Shown piece after piece: positions 63,838-64,000 of a DNA stretch of 64,000 nucleotides. Under the pieces are notes generated by a model that ran no database searches, was not told the DNA's origin, and was given only the letters and a program-made list of their open reading frames with translations. Origin of the DNA: Planctomycetota bacterium. GTDB lineage: Bacteria > Planctomycetota > UBA1135 > GCA-002686595. Numbering within the stretch: position 1 is the first letter of the stretch; every line of letters begins with the position of its first letter. The position numbers were made by a program, and so were the translations under genes. Location: NCBI GenBank assembly GCA_016779225.1, contig JADHNZ010000007.1:1-64000 (forward strand), given 5' to 3'.

Positions 63838-64000
63838 GTGAGTGGCCTCTCCTCGACCCGGACCACCAGCGCGCGCGCTGACGCCCGCTTCCTCGGTGGA
63901 CCAGACCCCCAGACGCGGCGCACCCTGCTTGCTGGGGGTCTTGGGGCCGCGTCCGCCGCGCTCGGCTGCGGGCATCCCTTCCCCACGGCCCTCGCTCCGA
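63838..64000 (+). CDS. Start of an exported protein with Tat-like or lipoprotein signal (cut by window end)
   Basis: GTG 63838 with GGAG 4 nt upstream opens a frame to the window end (54 residues seen). The sequence has a polar start, then QTRRTLLAGGLGAASAALGCGHP: a twin-Arg followed by a hydrophobic segment and a lipobox-like AALGC. This is the signal of a Tat-exported or lipid-anchored protein. The function lies beyond the window. The 120-bp gap before it holds a possible CCCG-TCAC-CGGG mini-hairpin and nothing else I can name. Confidence 0.6.
   Translation, partial: MSGLSSTRTTSARADARFLGGPDPQTRRTLLAGGLGAASAALGCGHPFPTALAP

Noticed and set aside
1-64000. CRISPR array, insertion sequence, integrase or prophage
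   Set aside because: No spaced direct repeats, transposase, integrase or phage structural gene was found on either strand.

Overview
The window is a very GC-rich bacterial chromosome segment, most likely from a planctomycete (Planctomycetota). Three things point there. Large exported proteins carry Cys-rich D-C-N-G-N-G-I-P-D type repeats. The C-terminal domain of the protein at 6226-9384 is one I remember as common in that phylum. Genes for an LPS-type outer membrane (LpxL-like acyltransferase, LptF/LptG, heptosyltransferase-like enzyme, sugar kinases) show a Gram-negative envelope. The phylum call is inference from protein style, not from a marker gene. No tRNA, rRNA, CRISPR array, insertion sequence or phage gene was seen, and the gene content looks like ordinary chromosome.

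Layout. 1-5.5 kb: an M14 carboxypeptidase cut by the window edge, aat next to clpS (two parts of the bacterial N-degron pathway), two small membrane proteins and urocanase. 5.5-13 kb: pyrE, a lectin/sugar-dehydrogenase-like exported protein, an outer-membrane barrel behind an FmdB zinc ribbon, and an exported protein with a Trp/acidic tail. 13-16.3 kb: a WaaP-like kinase with a methyltransferase, and an aldehyde dehydrogenase. 16.3-21.3 kb: five minus-strand genes (two universal stress proteins, a CBS protein, a histidine kinase with a FixL-like PAS domain, a NarL-type regulator) that look like an oxygen or redox stress module. 21.6-28.6 kb: pcrA, a sigma-54 activator lacking a DNA-binding domain, a CAP-domain lipoprotein and an FHA-like membrane protein. 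28.6-39.3 kb: envelope genes, an NtrY-like kinase and a reductase. 39.3-45.5 kb: galK and several exported proteins. 45.9-51.6 kb: two tandem paralogous PA14/LamG proteins of about 940 residues. 51.8-54 kb: leucine-type dehydrogenase and a YgfZ/GcvT-like protein. 54.1-63.7 kb: one long operon for an A2-type cytochrome c oxidase with its heme A and copper assembly factors. 63.8 kb to the end: the start of a further gene.

The most striking observation is at 62888-63196, inside the oxidase operon. A small membrane protein gene there is split by an in-frame TGA exactly where a CxxC motif would have its first Cys (U-D-S-C-K-E-A-L). The gene overlaps both neighbours by 4 nt, so the operon treats it as one reading frame. 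A perfect 8-bp hairpin begins 25 nt after the TGA. I propose a selenoprotein linked to cytochrome oxidase copper or redox assembly. A nonsense mutation or base error remains the alternative.

The second broad observation is a TAnnnT hexamer (TAGACT, TATCCT, TACCCT, TAGGCT, TAGCAT and similar) placed 6-9 nt before the start codon of 18 transcription-unit-leading genes on both strands, usually without a Shine-Dalgarno sequence. This fits -10 boxes of leaderless mRNAs. A third is that several convergent gene pairs share a hairpin whose two arms contain the two stop codons.
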